NCBI GenBank assembly: GCA_913009675.1
Contig: CAJVXD010000071.1
Location: forward strand, 1-6,642
Source: an uncultured bacterium
Lineage (GTDB): Bacteria; Omnitrophota; Gorgyraeia; Gorgyraeales; Gorgyraeaceae
DNA length: 6,642 bases
Reading direction: 5' to 3'
In this document: one piece after another, positions 1 through 6,492 of the stretch
Position numbering within the stretch: position 1 is the first letter of the stretch
Layout of the letters: the number at the start of each line of letters is the position of its first letter
The notes under the pieces: model-generated
Database searches by the model: none
The model's input: the letters and a program-made list of their open reading frames with translations, nothing else
What the model was told of the DNA's origin: nothing
Made by a program: the position numbers and the translations under genes

Positions 1-267
1 CACTTAGACATCTTAAAACAAACAGAGTATTTTTTCGAAGTTTTAAAGTCCAGGGCCATCATCGATGGCCTTTCAATAGGAAAAACTGTCGCCGATATTG
101 TGAGCGCCTTAGTCGATGACCAGACCATGCTTTTAAACATGGTCCATTTAGAAAAACCTGATTATTTATCCTGTCATTCCTTAAATGTGTCGCTTCTTTC
201 CGCCAATATAGCCGCCGCTCTAAATTATAGTCCTGAACAAGTTTTGCTATGCCGGCGGCAAGCATAA
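1..267 (+). pseudogene. HD-GYP domain protein fragment, cut at both ends
   Basis: Frame 1 is open from the first base to a TAA at 265-267 and encodes 88 residues with no start codon of its own, so the gene begins outside the window. The stretch SCHSLNVSLLSANIAAALNY (about residues 58-77), preceded by a helical run ending LVDDQTMLLNMVHLEKPDY, matches the front of HD-GYP domains, which hydrolyse cyclic di-GMP in the cytoplasm. Homology stops at about residue 81 (EQV); the next residues, LLCRRQA, do not fit the family. The catalytic HD pair and the GYP motif, which should follow, are absent, so this piece cannot be active. The break coincides with the start of an unrelated antisense sequence near base 245, suggesting an assembly join rather than a decayed gene. 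The domain call is from pattern memory, without a profile search. Confidence 0.6.
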
Positions 268-361
268 AGCCGGGGTCGGCATAGGGAACCCACAACGGCG
301 GGTATTTATCCTCAGCGAAGAGCTTCTCGATTTCAGGCGGCATAAGGCGGCCATGGTGTTC
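241..361 (-). pseudogene. Class II aldolase/adducin-like fragment on the minus strand
   Basis: Read on the minus strand, this stretch encodes protein-like sequence with features of the class II aldolase/adducin fold: a HHG element, then PPEIEKLF, then PPLWVPYADPGFMLAAGIAK. The VPY-x-x-PG followed by a small-residue helix (LA..IAK) is typical of the aldolase substrate and zinc region of sugar-phosphate aldolases. Only about 40 residues are recognisable. The frame stays open as far as base 59, but beyond base 241 it merely mirrors the HD-GYP reading on the other strand and has no aldolase character. At its upstream end it merges into the ProV-like sequence, so neither end of the gene is present. 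It is a broken piece of an otherwise absent gene. The family assignment is tentative; that the minus strand is the original coding strand here is somewhat more secure. Confidence 0.4.
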
Positions 362-525
362 CAGCACTACGGACTCTTGCCTCACCGCTCTGTCATCGAC
401 AACGCGGCGTGGGGCCTTGAGGTCCAGGGGGTCGATCGAGACGCACGCTACGCGAAGGTCCGGGAAGTGCTCGCGTTGGTTGGCCTCATGGGCTGGGAAG
501 ACCGCTTCCCCACCGAGCTTAGCGG
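353..525 (+). other. ProV-type (glycine betaine) ABC ATPase segment
   Basis: The first 55 or so residues of the reading frame starting at 353 do not belong to the peptide-transporter family that follows. [20 protein letters not shown], then GLEVQGV and [20 protein letters not shown], is the Q-loop and helical subdomain of osmoprotectant importer ATPases (ProV/OpuAA type), where MVFQHFALLPHRTV is typical. Peptide-family ATPases have FQDP.xSLNP at this place. Base composition also differs: 40 of 60 bases are G or C at 421-480, and the segment uses CGC, CGG, CTC and GTC codons, against AGG and ATA further on. Walker A, which should lie roughly 50-80 residues upstream, is missing. The segment therefore represents a different gene, probably from a different genome, joined at both ends. 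Confidence 0.65.
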
Positions 526-1057
526 CGGCATGCAGCAGCGGGTGATGATAGCCATGGCAATAGCGTCAAGGCCGGATCTATTGATCCTGGATGAACCCAC
601 GACCGCACTCGATGTAACCGTCCAGAATCAGATATTGGATTTAATAATGCAATTGAAAAGAAAGATGGGGGTTTCGATCCTCTTCATATCCCATGACCTA
701 AGGATAATGCTGGGATTTGCAGACAGGATCGCGGTTATGTACGCCGGTGTCATAGTTGAAGAAGCGACAAGGGAAATACTGTTTTCGCGGCCAGGCCACC
801 CCTATACCATAGGACTTATAGATTCAATCCCGTCTGTAAGGCGCAGAAAAAGGAGATTCAAGACGATAGATGGAAGGATGCCTTTATTTTCTGATCTGCC
901 GCAAGGGTGCAAGTTTTATCCACGGTGTAAATTTAAAATGGATGAATGCCTGCAGGAGGAACCGGAATTAGATGATCTCTCATACGGGCATATTTCACGC
1001 TGTATAAGGTCGAAGGACCTGATGTCGAATGGAGCTATTAAGGATAGCCAATCTTAA
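353..1057 (+). CDS. OppD/DppD-like peptide ABC transporter ATPase, chimeric and lacking Walker A
   Basis: The 234-residue frame is chimeric. From about residue 60 it is a typical oligopeptide/dipeptide importer ATPase (inner-face subunit that hydrolyses ATP to drive uptake). Visible parts are the signature LSGGMQQRV (56-64), Walker B LLILDE (76-81), D-loop ALD (85-87) and H-loop His114. The family's C-terminal extension follows: GHPYT (148-152), then Cys186, Cys192, Cys199 and Cys217 in the CKFYPRC...C...EEPEL arrangement. Residues 1-55 are ProV-like instead, and the N-terminal P-loop is missing, so the protein as written could not bind ATP normally. The ATG at 353 lies inside the Q-loop region and is not a real start. 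A genuine OppD of about 320 residues probably lies under this frame, with its true 5' half lost at the join near 522-545. It overlaps the next ATPase gene by 29 bases, as in dpp/opp operons. Confidence 0.75.
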   Translation: MVFQHYGLLPHRSVIDNAAWGLEVQGVDRDARYAKVREVLALVGLMGWEDRFPTELSGGMQQRVMIAMAIASRPDLLILDEPTTALDVTVQNQILDLIMQLKRKMGVSILFISHDLRIMLGFADRIAVMYAGVIVEEATREILFSRPGHPYTIGLIDSIPSVRRRKRRFKTIDGRMPLFSDLPQGCKFYPRCKFKMDECLQEEPELDDLSYGHISRCIRSKDLMSNGAIKDSQS

Positions 1058-1790
1058 GAAGGTTTTTCAAAGACATAAGATCGCAGCCGTTGATGGCGTG
1101 GGGTTTTCTATCTTTAAGGGAGAGGTGCTGGGTCTGGTAGGAGAATCAGGGTGCGGGAAAAGTACTCTCGCCAGGTCAATACTGAGGCTTACGGATACCC
1201 AGGCAGGCAGTGTCTTTTATAAAGGCGATGATCTATTAAGGTTTCCCCCGGCGAAGATGCGGGTTATTCGGAAAGAACTCCAGATAATATTTCAGGACCC
1301 TTATACGTCTCTGGACCCGCGCATAAGGATAGGAGAGGCGTTGGAAGAGGTTTATATTATACATGAGAAGGTCTCACGGAAGGAGAGGGGAAAGAAGGTG
1401 GAGGCGCTTTTGGAGACCGTAGGGCTCGGGCGCAACTGTCTTAACGCTTTGCCGTCTGAACTTTCCGGCGGAGAAAGGCAGCGCGTTGGCATAGCGAGGT
1501 CTTTAGCGACCAATCCTGAGTTTATAATATGTGATGAGCCTGTATCAAGTCTGGATATATCCATACAGGCACAGATACTCAATCTCTTGATGGACATCCA
1601 GGGCAGGAAATCCCTTACCTATCTCTTTATAAGCCATGACCTGAGCGTGATAGCTTCGATCTGCGATAGGGTCATGGTCATGCAGGGAGGCAGGATCGTT
1701 GAATCAGGGTCATGCGGAGAGGTCTTTGATAATCCTGCACAGGATTATACTAAGGGATTATTGGCCGCTGCCTTTACTCAATTTAGTTGA
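1029..1790 (+). CDS. OppF/DppF-like peptide ABC transporter ATPase
   Basis: Complete 253-residue ATP-binding subunit, partner of the preceding OppD-like protein in an importer for oligopeptides, dipeptides or nickel. All ABC motifs are intact: Walker A GESGCGKST (38-46), Q-loop Gln89 in the family-typical IIFQDPYTSLDPR, signature LSGGERQRV (145-153), Walker B FIICDE (165-170), D-loop SLD (174-176) and H-loop His203. It ends shortly after QDYTKGLL (238-245) and lacks the long Cys-bearing tail of full OppF (about 310-330 residues), so it is nearer in size to NikE-like members. The ATG at 1029 is preceded by AAGGA at 1013-1017 and overlaps the upstream frame by 29 bases, suggesting translational coupling. 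No permease or binding-protein gene is in view, so the substrate cannot be decided. The gene shares the composition of the downstream genes. Confidence 0.9.
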   Translation: MELLRIANLKKVFQRHKIAAVDGVGFSIFKGEVLGLVGESGCGKSTLARSILRLTDTQAGSVFYKGDDLLRFPPAKMRVIRKELQIIFQDPYTSLDPRIRIGEALEEVYIIHEKVSRKERGKKVEALLETVGLGRNCLNALPSELSGGERQRVGIARSLATNPEFIICDEPVSSLDISIQAQILNLLMDIQGRKSLTYLFISHDLSVIASICDRVMVMQGGRIVESGSCGEVFDNPAQDYTKGLLAAAFTQFS

Positions 1791-1812
1791 CGTAACCACT
1801 GCGGTAACTTAT

Positions 1813-1841
1813 TTGCATTTGGTTTAGGTTTGTTGTATAAT
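1813..1841 (+). promoter_or_regulatory. Sigma-70-type promoter ahead of glgC
   Basis: TTGCAT at 1813-1818 and a perfect TATAAT at 1836-1841 are separated by exactly 17 bases in the 74-base gap after the ABC transporter genes. Transcription would start near 1848, giving a very short leader of roughly 15 bases that contains the glgC ribosome binding site. No other convincing promoter appears before leuB, so this one probably serves the whole glgC-argA-leuC-leuD-leuB unit. An imperfect inverted repeat at 1792-1808 lies just upstream. Confidence 0.7.
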
Positions 1842-1852
1842 AAACGCCTGTC

Positions 1853-1860
1853 AGGGAGGT
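1853..1860 (+). promoter_or_regulatory. Ribosome binding site of glgC
   Basis: AGGGAGGT is a near-perfect Shine-Dalgarno sequence. Two ATG codons follow in tandem. From the last G of GGAGG, the first (1862) is only 2 bases away and the second (1865) is 5 bases away. Normal spacing favours 1865 as the start. Confidence 0.75.
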
Positions 1861-1864
1861 TATG

Positions 1865-3079
1865 ATGAACAATGTACTTACCTTTATAATGGCCGGCGGC
1901 AAAGGGGAAAGGCTCTGGCCGCTTACAAAGGACAGGACAAAGCCTGCGGTGCCCTTTGGCGGCGTATACAGGATAATCGATTTTGCGCTTTCCAATTGCA
2001 TCAATTCAGGGTTACGTAAGATCCACGTCTTGACCCAGTATAAATCCTATTCCCTGACAAGGCATATCGCCAGGGGCTGGGATGTCCTGAACGGCGAGAT
2101 GGGTGAGTATATAGACGTGATACCCGCTCAACAGCGCATTGACGAACACTGGTATCAGGGCACAGCAGATTCTATCTATCAGAATATCTATGCGATAAGA
2201 GATGAAGATCCTGATCAGGTTTTAGTCCTTGCCGGCGATCACATCTACAAGATGGATTACAGGGATATGCTTAACTTTCACAGGAAACAGGGAGCGGACC
2301 TTACGATTGGGGTGGTCGAGGTCCCGAGGGAATCTGCCTGTACGTTTGGTATCTGTGAATTTGACAAGGCATTCAGGGTAAAGACCATTATAGAAAAACC
2401 GAGCCCCTCTGCGGCAATAGTTAAGGATTCTAAAAGGATATATGCCTCCATGGGGATATATGTGTTTTCGAGGGATGCGCTGGAAAAGGTCTTAGCGCAA
2501 GATGCAAAGGATGAAGGTTCCGCGCATGATTTTGCAAAGGATATCATACCGTCCATGATAAAGGATTCTAAGATATGTGCATATGATTTCAGGGATAGAA
2601 AGTCAGACAGGCCAAACTACTGGCGCGACGTCGGAAACACAGAGGCTTATTACCGTGCGAATATGGATCTCGTGGAGGTCCTGCCATCCTTTAACCTGTA
2701 TGATAAGAACTGGTCCTTTAGGACATACCAGGAACAGTTCGGCCCTGCAAAGACAGTCTTTGCAGATGACAACAAAAACAGGATAGGCATGGCCTTGAAT
2801 TCCCTTGTGTCCAATGGATGTATAATTAGCGGAGGAAAGGTCTATGCGAGCATCTTGTCCCCTAATGTCAGGATAAACAGTTTTTCAGAGGTAAGAGACT
2901 CTGTTCTTATGGAAGGGGTGAATATAGGAAGGTATGCGAGGATCAGACGCACCATTATAGATAAATACGTAAAGATACCGCAGAATATGGAGATAGGGTT
3001 TGACCTCGAGAGAGACAGGAAGAGATTTACTGTGACAGGGTCCGGCATCGTCGTTATCCCGAAAGGAACGGTGTTATAG
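1865..3079 (+). CDS. glgC: Glucose-1-phosphate adenylyltransferase (ADP-glucose pyrophosphorylase)
   Basis: Makes ADP-glucose from glucose-1-phosphate and ATP, the committed step of glycogen synthesis, in the cytoplasm. Counting from the first ATG at 1862 (405 residues): nucleotide-binding AGGKGERLWPL (11-21), TKPAVPFGG (26-34), RIIDFALSNCINSG (37-50), the YQGTADSIYQNI ATP-site element (98-109), GDHIYKMDY with catalytic-type Asp126, EKPS with Lys179 at the glucose-1-phosphate site, and YWRDVGNTEAYY (253-264). From about residue 310 a left-handed beta-helix domain follows (SNGCIISGG, RDSVLMEG, IRRTIID), which mediates tetramer assembly and allosteric control. Length is close to the usual 400-430. 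The second ATG (1865) fits the ribosome binding site better. It is first in a unit with amino-acid genes; argA starts 3 bases after the stop. No synthase or branching-enzyme gene is in view. Confidence 0.95.
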   Translation: MNNVLTFIMAGGKGERLWPLTKDRTKPAVPFGGVYRIIDFALSNCINSGLRKIHVLTQYKSYSLTRHIARGWDVLNGEMGEYIDVIPAQQRIDEHWYQGTADSIYQNIYAIRDEDPDQVLVLAGDHIYKMDYRDMLNFHRKQGADLTIGVVEVPRESACTFGICEFDKAFRVKTIIEKPSPSAAIVKDSKRIYASMGIYVFSRDALEKVLAQDAKDEGSAHDFAKDIIPSMIKDSKICAYDFRDRKSDRPNYWRDVGNTEAYYRANMDLVEVLPSFNLYDKNWSFRTYQEQFGPAKTVFADDNKNRIGMALNSLVSNGCIISGGKVYASILSPNVRINSFSEVRDSVLMEGVNIGRYARIRRTIIDKYVKIPQNMEIGFDLERDRKRFTVTGSGIVVIPKGTVL

Positions 3080-3082
3080 AAG

Positions 3083-3535
3083 ATGATAAGGAAGGCTACG
3101 GTAAAGGATATACATGCTATCCAGAAGCTGATAAATCTTTACGCAAAGAAAGACCAGATGCTTCCGCGTTCAATGAATGAGCTCTATGAAAATATCAGGG
3201 ATTTTTTTGTTTATGAAAAGGGGAGACATGTCCTGGGCTGTTGCGCGCTTCACGTTACCTGGGGGAATCTTGCCGAGGTGAAGTCGCTGGCGGTTTTTAA
3301 ATCAGCCCGGAAACAGAAGATAGGTTCTCTCTTGATAAAGGCGGCCTTTGAGGATGCTAAAAGGCTTAAGGTGAGGCGTATCTTTGCCCTTACCTATCTT
3401 CCCGAATTTTTTGAAAGATTCGGATTCAGAAAGGTAGGACATGCTGACCTGCCGCACAAGATCTGGTCAGAGTGTATAAAGTGCGTGAAGTTTCCGGATT
3501 GTGAAGAGACTGCCCTGGTGAAGGATATCGCATAG
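3083..3535 (+). CDS. argA: Short-form N-acetylglutamate synthase (GNAT acetyltransferase)
   Basis: A 150-residue single-domain GNAT protein of the short ArgA type, which acetylates glutamate with acetyl-CoA as the first step of arginine synthesis. Family marks are MLPRSMNELYENIRDFFV (26-43), GCCALHVTWGNLAEVKSLAV (52-71), FALTYLPEFFERFGF (101-115), and LPHKIW followed by CIKC-x5-C (Cys131, Cys134, Cys140). There is no amino-acid-kinase domain, unlike E. coli ArgA. The acetyl-CoA pyrophosphate loop is RKQKIG (76-81): it keeps R-x-x-x-x-G, but the first glycine of the usual R/Q-x-x-G-x-G is Lys79. The gene starts 3 bases after glgC and ends 17 bases before leuC, so it is almost certainly cotranscribed with both. 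No other arginine gene is nearby; the substrate is inferred from family resemblance. Confidence 0.85.
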   Translation: MIRKATVKDIHAIQKLINLYAKKDQMLPRSMNELYENIRDFFVYEKGRHVLGCCALHVTWGNLAEVKSLAVFKSARKQKIGSLLIKAAFEDAKRLKVRRIFALTYLPEFFERFGFRKVGHADLPHKIWSECIKCVKFPDCEETALVKDIA

Positions 3536-3552
3536 CGCATAGGATAAACGGT

Positions 3553-4815
3553 ATGGCATACACGATAACAGAAAAAATATTACTGGCGCATACTAATAAA
3601 AGATCGGTCGCTCCCGGCGATTTTATCTATGCAAGGATAGACCTGGCGCTTGGGAACGATATCACCGCGCCTATAGCTATAAAGGCATTTGAATCGATTG
3701 GCGCTAAGAAGGTTTTTAACAGGAATAAAATAGTGCTTGTCCCGGACCACTTTATCCCTGCAAAGGACTGGAAGAGTGCCGACCAGGCAAAGACCCTGCA
3801 GGTCTTTGCAGAGAGGCATCGGATAAAGAATTATTTTGAGGTCGGAAGGATGGGGATAGAGCATGCACTTTTGCCGGAACAGGGACTGGTGGGGCCCGGG
3901 GATTTGATTATAGGGGCTGATTCACATACCTGCACTTATGGCGCGCTTGGTGCATTTTCGACAGGTGTAGGCTCGACAGACCTCGCGGCCGCTTTTATAA
4001 CAGGACGTGTCTGGCTCAGGGTCCCCGAGAGCATGAAGTTTATATTTTATGGGAGGCCGGGAAGATGGGTGGGAGGCAAAGATCTGATCTTATACACCAT
4101 AGGAGACATCGGGGTAGATGGTGCGTTATACAGGGCAATGGAGTTTTCAGGTGAGGCCATTCGCAGGTTACCCATGGATGATAGATTCAGCATGTGCAAT
4201 ATGGCCATTGAGGCAGGCGGGAAATCAGGGATTATCGAAGCGGATGCCATTACTAATAAATATCTTGCCGGTAGAAGGTTAAAGGTTAAAGGTGTAAGGT
4301 ATAGGAGCGACAGGGGTGCTGGGTATTGCAAAATTCACGAATACGATGTGAGTAAAATTGAACCGCAGGTTTCTGCCCCTCATCTCCCGAGCAATAGCGG
4401 GCCGGTAACAAGATTTAAGAATGTGAAGATAGACCAGTCAGTAATAGGTTCCTGCACAAACGGAAGGATAAGTGACCTGAGGATTGCCGCCAGGGTCCTT
4501 AAAGGTAAAAAGGTTGATTCGAGGGTAAGGTTGATAGTTATACCGGCAACGCAGAAGATATATCTGGAGGCTATAAAGGAAGGGCTGGTCGATATATTTG
4601 TAAACTCAGGCGGGGTTTTTTCAACGCCTACCTGCGGGCCGTGCCTGGGTGGGCATCTCGGTATATTGGCAAGAGGAGAGAGGGCTATTTCTACGACCAA
4701 CAGGAATTTCCGCGGCAGGATGGGGCATCCCGATAGCGAGGTCTATCTCTCCAATCCCGCAGTGGCTGCAGCGAGTGCGATAAAAGGAAGGATTGCGCAT
4801 CCCGATGAAATTTAA
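3553..4815 (+). CDS. leuC: 3-isopropylmalate dehydratase large subunit
   Basis: Large subunit of the split isopropylmalate isomerase, which with LeuD converts 2-isopropylmalate to 3-isopropylmalate in leucine synthesis. At 420 residues it belongs to the shorter archaeal-type group (LeuC2/HacA-like), not the roughly 465-residue enterobacterial form. The three 4Fe-4S ligands are visible: Cys301 in GSCTNGR, and Cys361 and Cys364 in [10 protein letters not shown]. Other aconitase-family motifs are PDHFIPAKD (64-72), [20 protein letters not shown] (121-140), [17 protein letters not shown] (210-226) and [12 protein letters not shown] (391-402). AGGA at 3541-3544 lies 8 bases before the ATG. It overlaps leuD by 11 bases. 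Homoaconitase is the main alternative, but the neighbouring leuB-type dehydrogenase and the downstream asd favour leucine synthesis. Confidence 0.9.
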   Translation: MAYTITEKILLAHTNKRSVAPGDFIYARIDLALGNDITAPIAIKAFESIGAKKVFNRNKIVLVPDHFIPAKDWKSADQAKTLQVFAERHRIKNYFEVGRMGIEHALLPEQGLVGPGDLIIGADSHTCTYGALGAFSTGVGSTDLAAAFITGRVWLRVPESMKFIFYGRPGRWVGGKDLILYTIGDIGVDGALYRAMEFSGEAIRRLPMDDRFSMCNMAIEAGGKSGIIEADAITNKYLAGRRLKVKGVRYRSDRGAGYCKIHEYDVSKIEPQVSAPHLPSNSGPVTRFKNVKIDQSVIGSCTNGRISDLRIAARVLKGKKVDSRVRLIVIPATQKIYLEAIKEGLVDIFVNSGGVFSTPTCGPCLGGHLGILARGERAISTTNRNFRGRMGHPDSEVYLSNPAVAAASAIKGRIAHPDEI

Positions 4816-5305
4816 AGGCAAGGTTTGGAGATTCGGGGACAATGTAAATACGGATGAGATAATCCCCGCCAGGTTCCTTAATACCATGGACCCGGAGGAG
4901 CTCGGCGGGCATTGCATGGAAGACATCGATCCTGAGTTTGCCAAAAAGGTATCAAAGGGTGACATAATAGTGGCCGGCAGGAATTTCGGCTGCGGTTCAT
5001 CGAGAGAGCATGCCCAGATAGCGATAAAGGGTGCAGGGATTTCCTGCGTGATAGCAGAAGGCTTTGCCAGGATCTTTTACAGGAATGCCATCAATGTGGG
5101 ATTACCAATCCTTGAACTCAGGGATGTTTCAAAGATATCCGAAGGGGATTATCTGGAGATAGACCTGGATAAAGGGACTATCGTCAATCTATCAGAGGAT
5201 AAGCTCTACAAGGCCCGACCCCTCTCCAAATTTATACAGGAGATTATTAAATCAGGCGGGCTTTTAAAGTGGATCAAATCAAAGGGGAAGAAAAATGCGA
5301 AGTGA
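4805..5305 (+). CDS. leuD: 3-isopropylmalate dehydratase small subunit
   Basis: Swivelling-domain partner of LeuC; together they form isopropylmalate isomerase. The 166-residue product carries [17 protein letters not shown] (11-27), then HCMED, and the signature [21 protein letters not shown] (58-78). The frame can be extended to a TTG at 4793, which lies just after AAGGAAGG (4784-4791). I prefer the ATG at 4805 because [13 protein letters not shown] is the usual N-terminus of the family, although its spacing from that ribosome binding site is long. The four-residue specificity loop is FLNT (24-27). In methanogen homologues, to my recollection, YLRT marks homoaconitase and YLVY marks isopropylmalate isomerase, so Asn26 argues against homoaconitase without settling the substrate. 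The stop TGA at 5303 seems to be supplied by a repeat inserted into the start of leuB. Confidence 0.9.
   Translation: MKFKGKVWRFGDNVNTDEIIPARFLNTMDPEELGGHCMEDIDPEFAKKVSKGDIIVAGRNFGCGSSREHAQIAIKGAGISCVIAEGFARIFYRNAINVGLPILELRDVSKISEGDYLEIDLDKGTIVNLSEDKLYKARPLSKFIQEIIKSGGLLKWIKSKGKKNAK
5283..5288 (+). promoter_or_regulatory. Ribosome binding site of leuB
   Basis: AGGGGA lies 6 bases before the ATG at 5295, which is ideal spacing. It supports 5295 as the true leuB start even though the following 21 codons look foreign. There is no other ATG, GTG or TTG in this frame before the conserved part of the protein. Confidence 0.7.
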
Positions 5306-6407
5306 GCAAAGCGAACGAGATCCTGAGCGACCCCGAGGTTGTCGAGGGGGAGTCGAGGGATATAAGATAGCAGTAATTGCAGGGGATGGGACAGGACCCG
5401 AGGTAATCAGAGAGGGGCTTAAGGCCCTGAAGGCATTGAGCGAGAAGAACGGTTTTAAGTATGAGACGATAGAATATGATTTGGGTGGCAAGAGATATTT
5501 GAAGACAAAGGAACTCGTTCCTGATTCTGTTTTGAAGGAACTTGGCGGCATGGATGCAATATATCTAGGCGCAATAGGACACCCTGATGTCAAGCCCGGC
5601 ATATTAGAGCAAGGCATACTTTTAAAACTCAGGTTTTATTTTGACGAGTATATAAATCTGAGGCCGATTAAGCTTTATCCAGGGGTATGGACGCCTCTTA
5701 AGGATAAGGGCCCGAAAGACATAGATCTTGTGGTAGTCAGGGAAAATACGGAAGGCCTCTATAAAGGCCTTGGTGAATTCAGGGACAAGGGCACGAAGGA
5801 CGAGATTGCCCTTCAGATTTCGCATAATACGAGGAGAGGTGTCGAGCGCTGCATTAGATTCGCATTTGAATATACAAGAAAAAGAAATAAAGACAAGAAA
5901 TTGACACTTTGCGGAAAGACGAATGTCCTGACATATGCCTGGGACCTGTGGCAGAGGGCATTCAATGAGGTGGCAGGTGAATATAAGGATATAAAGACGG
6001 ATTATGCCCATGTAGACGCGACATGCATGTGGATGGTTAAGAACCCTGAATGGTTTGATGTGATTGTAACGGATAATATGTTCGGAGATATCATCACGGA
6101 TTTAGGAGCAATGATTCAGGGAGGTATGGGTATTGCTGCCGGAGGGAATATAAATCCGGAGGGCATTTCCATGTTTGAGCCAATAGGCGGGTCGGCCCCT
6201 AAATACACAGGGAGGAATGTAATCAATCCCCTGGCCGCAATATGCGCCGCAGGCATGATGCTGGAATATCTCGGTGAGGAAAATGCCGCAAGGATGCTCG
6301 AGGGGTCGGTAATGAAGGTAACATCTGAAAGGTTAAAGAGCCTGTCGGCAGGCAAGATGGGGTATTCAACGAGCGAAGTCGGTGATCTGGTGGTGGGAAA
6401 TTTATAG
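5295..6407 (+). CDS. leuB: 3-isopropylmalate dehydrogenase (beta-decarboxylating dehydrogenase family)
   Basis: Oxidatively decarboxylates 3-isopropylmalate, the third leucine-specific step. The 370-residue product has AGDGTGPEV (29-37), [13 protein letters not shown] with Arg113 and Arg123, VVREN with Arg149, Tyr156, Lys208 in GKTNVLT, HVDA with Asp241, and [10 protein letters not shown] with Asp265 and Asp269. Their spacing matches the substrate and metal residues of Thermus LeuB (Arg94, Arg104, Arg132, Tyr139, Lys185, Asp217, Asp241, Asp245). Overall it resembles the LeuB group close to tartrate dehydrogenase. The adenine loop is [15 protein letters not shown] (298-312); Lys303-Tyr304 replaces the Asp of NAD-dependent LeuB. 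Residues 2-22 come from an apparent repeat insertion; the conserved protein starts at [10 protein letters not shown]. It overlaps leuD by 11 bases. Alternatives are tartrate, isocitrate or homoisocitrate dehydrogenase; context favours LeuB. Confidence 0.88.
   Translation: MRSEQSERDPERPRGCRGGVEGYKIAVIAGDGTGPEVIREGLKALKALSEKNGFKYETIEYDLGGKRYLKTKELVPDSVLKELGGMDAIYLGAIGHPDVKPGILEQGILLKLRFYFDEYINLRPIKLYPGVWTPLKDKGPKDIDLVVVRENTEGLYKGLGEFRDKGTKDEIALQISHNTRRGVERCIRFAFEYTRKRNKDKKLTLCGKTNVLTYAWDLWQRAFNEVAGEYKDIKTDYAHVDATCMWMVKNPEWFDVIVTDNMFGDIITDLGAMIQGGMGIAAGGNINPEGISMFEPIGGSAPKYTGRNVINPLAAICAAGMMLEYLGEENAARMLEGSVMKVTSERLKSLSAGKMGYSTSEVGDLVVGNL
5298..5360 (+). repeat. Palindromic-type dispersed repeat inserted in the leuB reading frame
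   Basis: About 63 bases directly after the leuB ATG are GC-rich and unlike the neighbours. They contain GAGCAAAGCGAACGAGATCC, CTGAGCGACCCCGAGG and two copies of GTCGAGGG (5341-5348 and 5352-5359). Words of the type CTCAGGATCTCGTTCGCT...GCTCACTTCG on the complementary strand are, from memory, common in small palindromic repeats scattered through many bacterial genomes. The length is a multiple of three. It adds 21 residues rich in Arg, Glu, Ser and Gly ([15 protein letters not shown], then RGGVEG) that no LeuB homologue needs. Deleting it joins ATG to TATAAGATAGCA, giving the normal N-terminus [11 protein letters not shown] and a TAA stop for leuD. Exact edges are uncertain by a few bases. Only one copy is in the window. 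Confidence 0.6.
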
Positions 6408-6435
6408 GTAGCATAGCACAAAGCGCATAACGAGA

Positions 6436-6441
6436 TATAAT
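6436..6441 (+). promoter_or_regulatory. Possible -10 box ahead of asd
   Basis: A perfect TATAAT lies 29 bases after the leuB stop. The matching -35 position is poor: TAGCAC at 6414-6419 with a 16-base spacer has only two consensus matches. If used, transcription would begin near 6448, right at the base of the hairpin that follows. asd could equally be read through from the leu unit. Confidence 0.4.
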
Positions 6442-6448
6442 ATCACCT

Positions 6449-6487
6449 TAACTTTACGCTTGAAGCCAGGCTTTAGGTGTAAAGTTG
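6449..6487 (+). other. Long stem-loop in the asd leader
   Basis: Bases 6449-6466 pair with 6470-6487 to form an 18-bp stem with a three-base loop (CAG, 6467-6469). Fourteen pairs are Watson-Crick, including an unbroken 8-bp run AACTTTAC/GTAAAGTT (6450-6457 with 6479-6486). Four are G-U pairs, possible only in the + strand RNA, which suggests the structure acts in the transcript leading to asd. It is followed by GUUGCUGGGGGAGG, not a U tract, so it is not a standard intrinsic terminator. It ends 5 bases before the asd ribosome binding site. It may be a leader element, a 3'-end stabiliser for the leu transcript, or a remnant of an inverted repeat. Confidence 0.6.
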
Positions 6488-6492
6488 TTGCT

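Noticed and set aside
59..385. Minus-strand frame of 108 codons taken as one gene
   Set aside because: Only about 40 residues look aldolase-like; the remainder mirrors the HD-GYP and ProV-like coding strands. It is not a single intact gene.
3536..3552. Similarity of GCATAGCGCATAGGATAA before leuC to GCATAGCACAAAGCGCATAA after leuB as a shared signal
   Set aside because: Only short common words with no consistent spacing; each is simply the end of a gene plus a few bases.
4275..4300. Run of near-repeats of AAAGGTT in leuC
   Set aside because: Short and imperfect, coding for an ordinary Arg/Lys/Val stretch of LeuC; probably chance codon repetition.
4047..4965. Several open frames on the minus strand opposite leuC and leuD
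   Set aside because: Their translations show no family features and they lie opposite strongly conserved, uninterrupted coding sequence.
5622..6011. Minus-strand frame of 129 codons opposite leuB
   Set aside because: No recognisable domain; the + strand here carries catalytic LeuB residues in an unbroken frame.
3553..6407. Alpha-aminoadipate (homoaconitase/homoisocitrate dehydrogenase) lysine pathway
   Set aside because: The LeuD loop lacks the homoaconitase Arg, no homocitrate synthase is present, and asd next door points to the diaminopimelate route for lysine.
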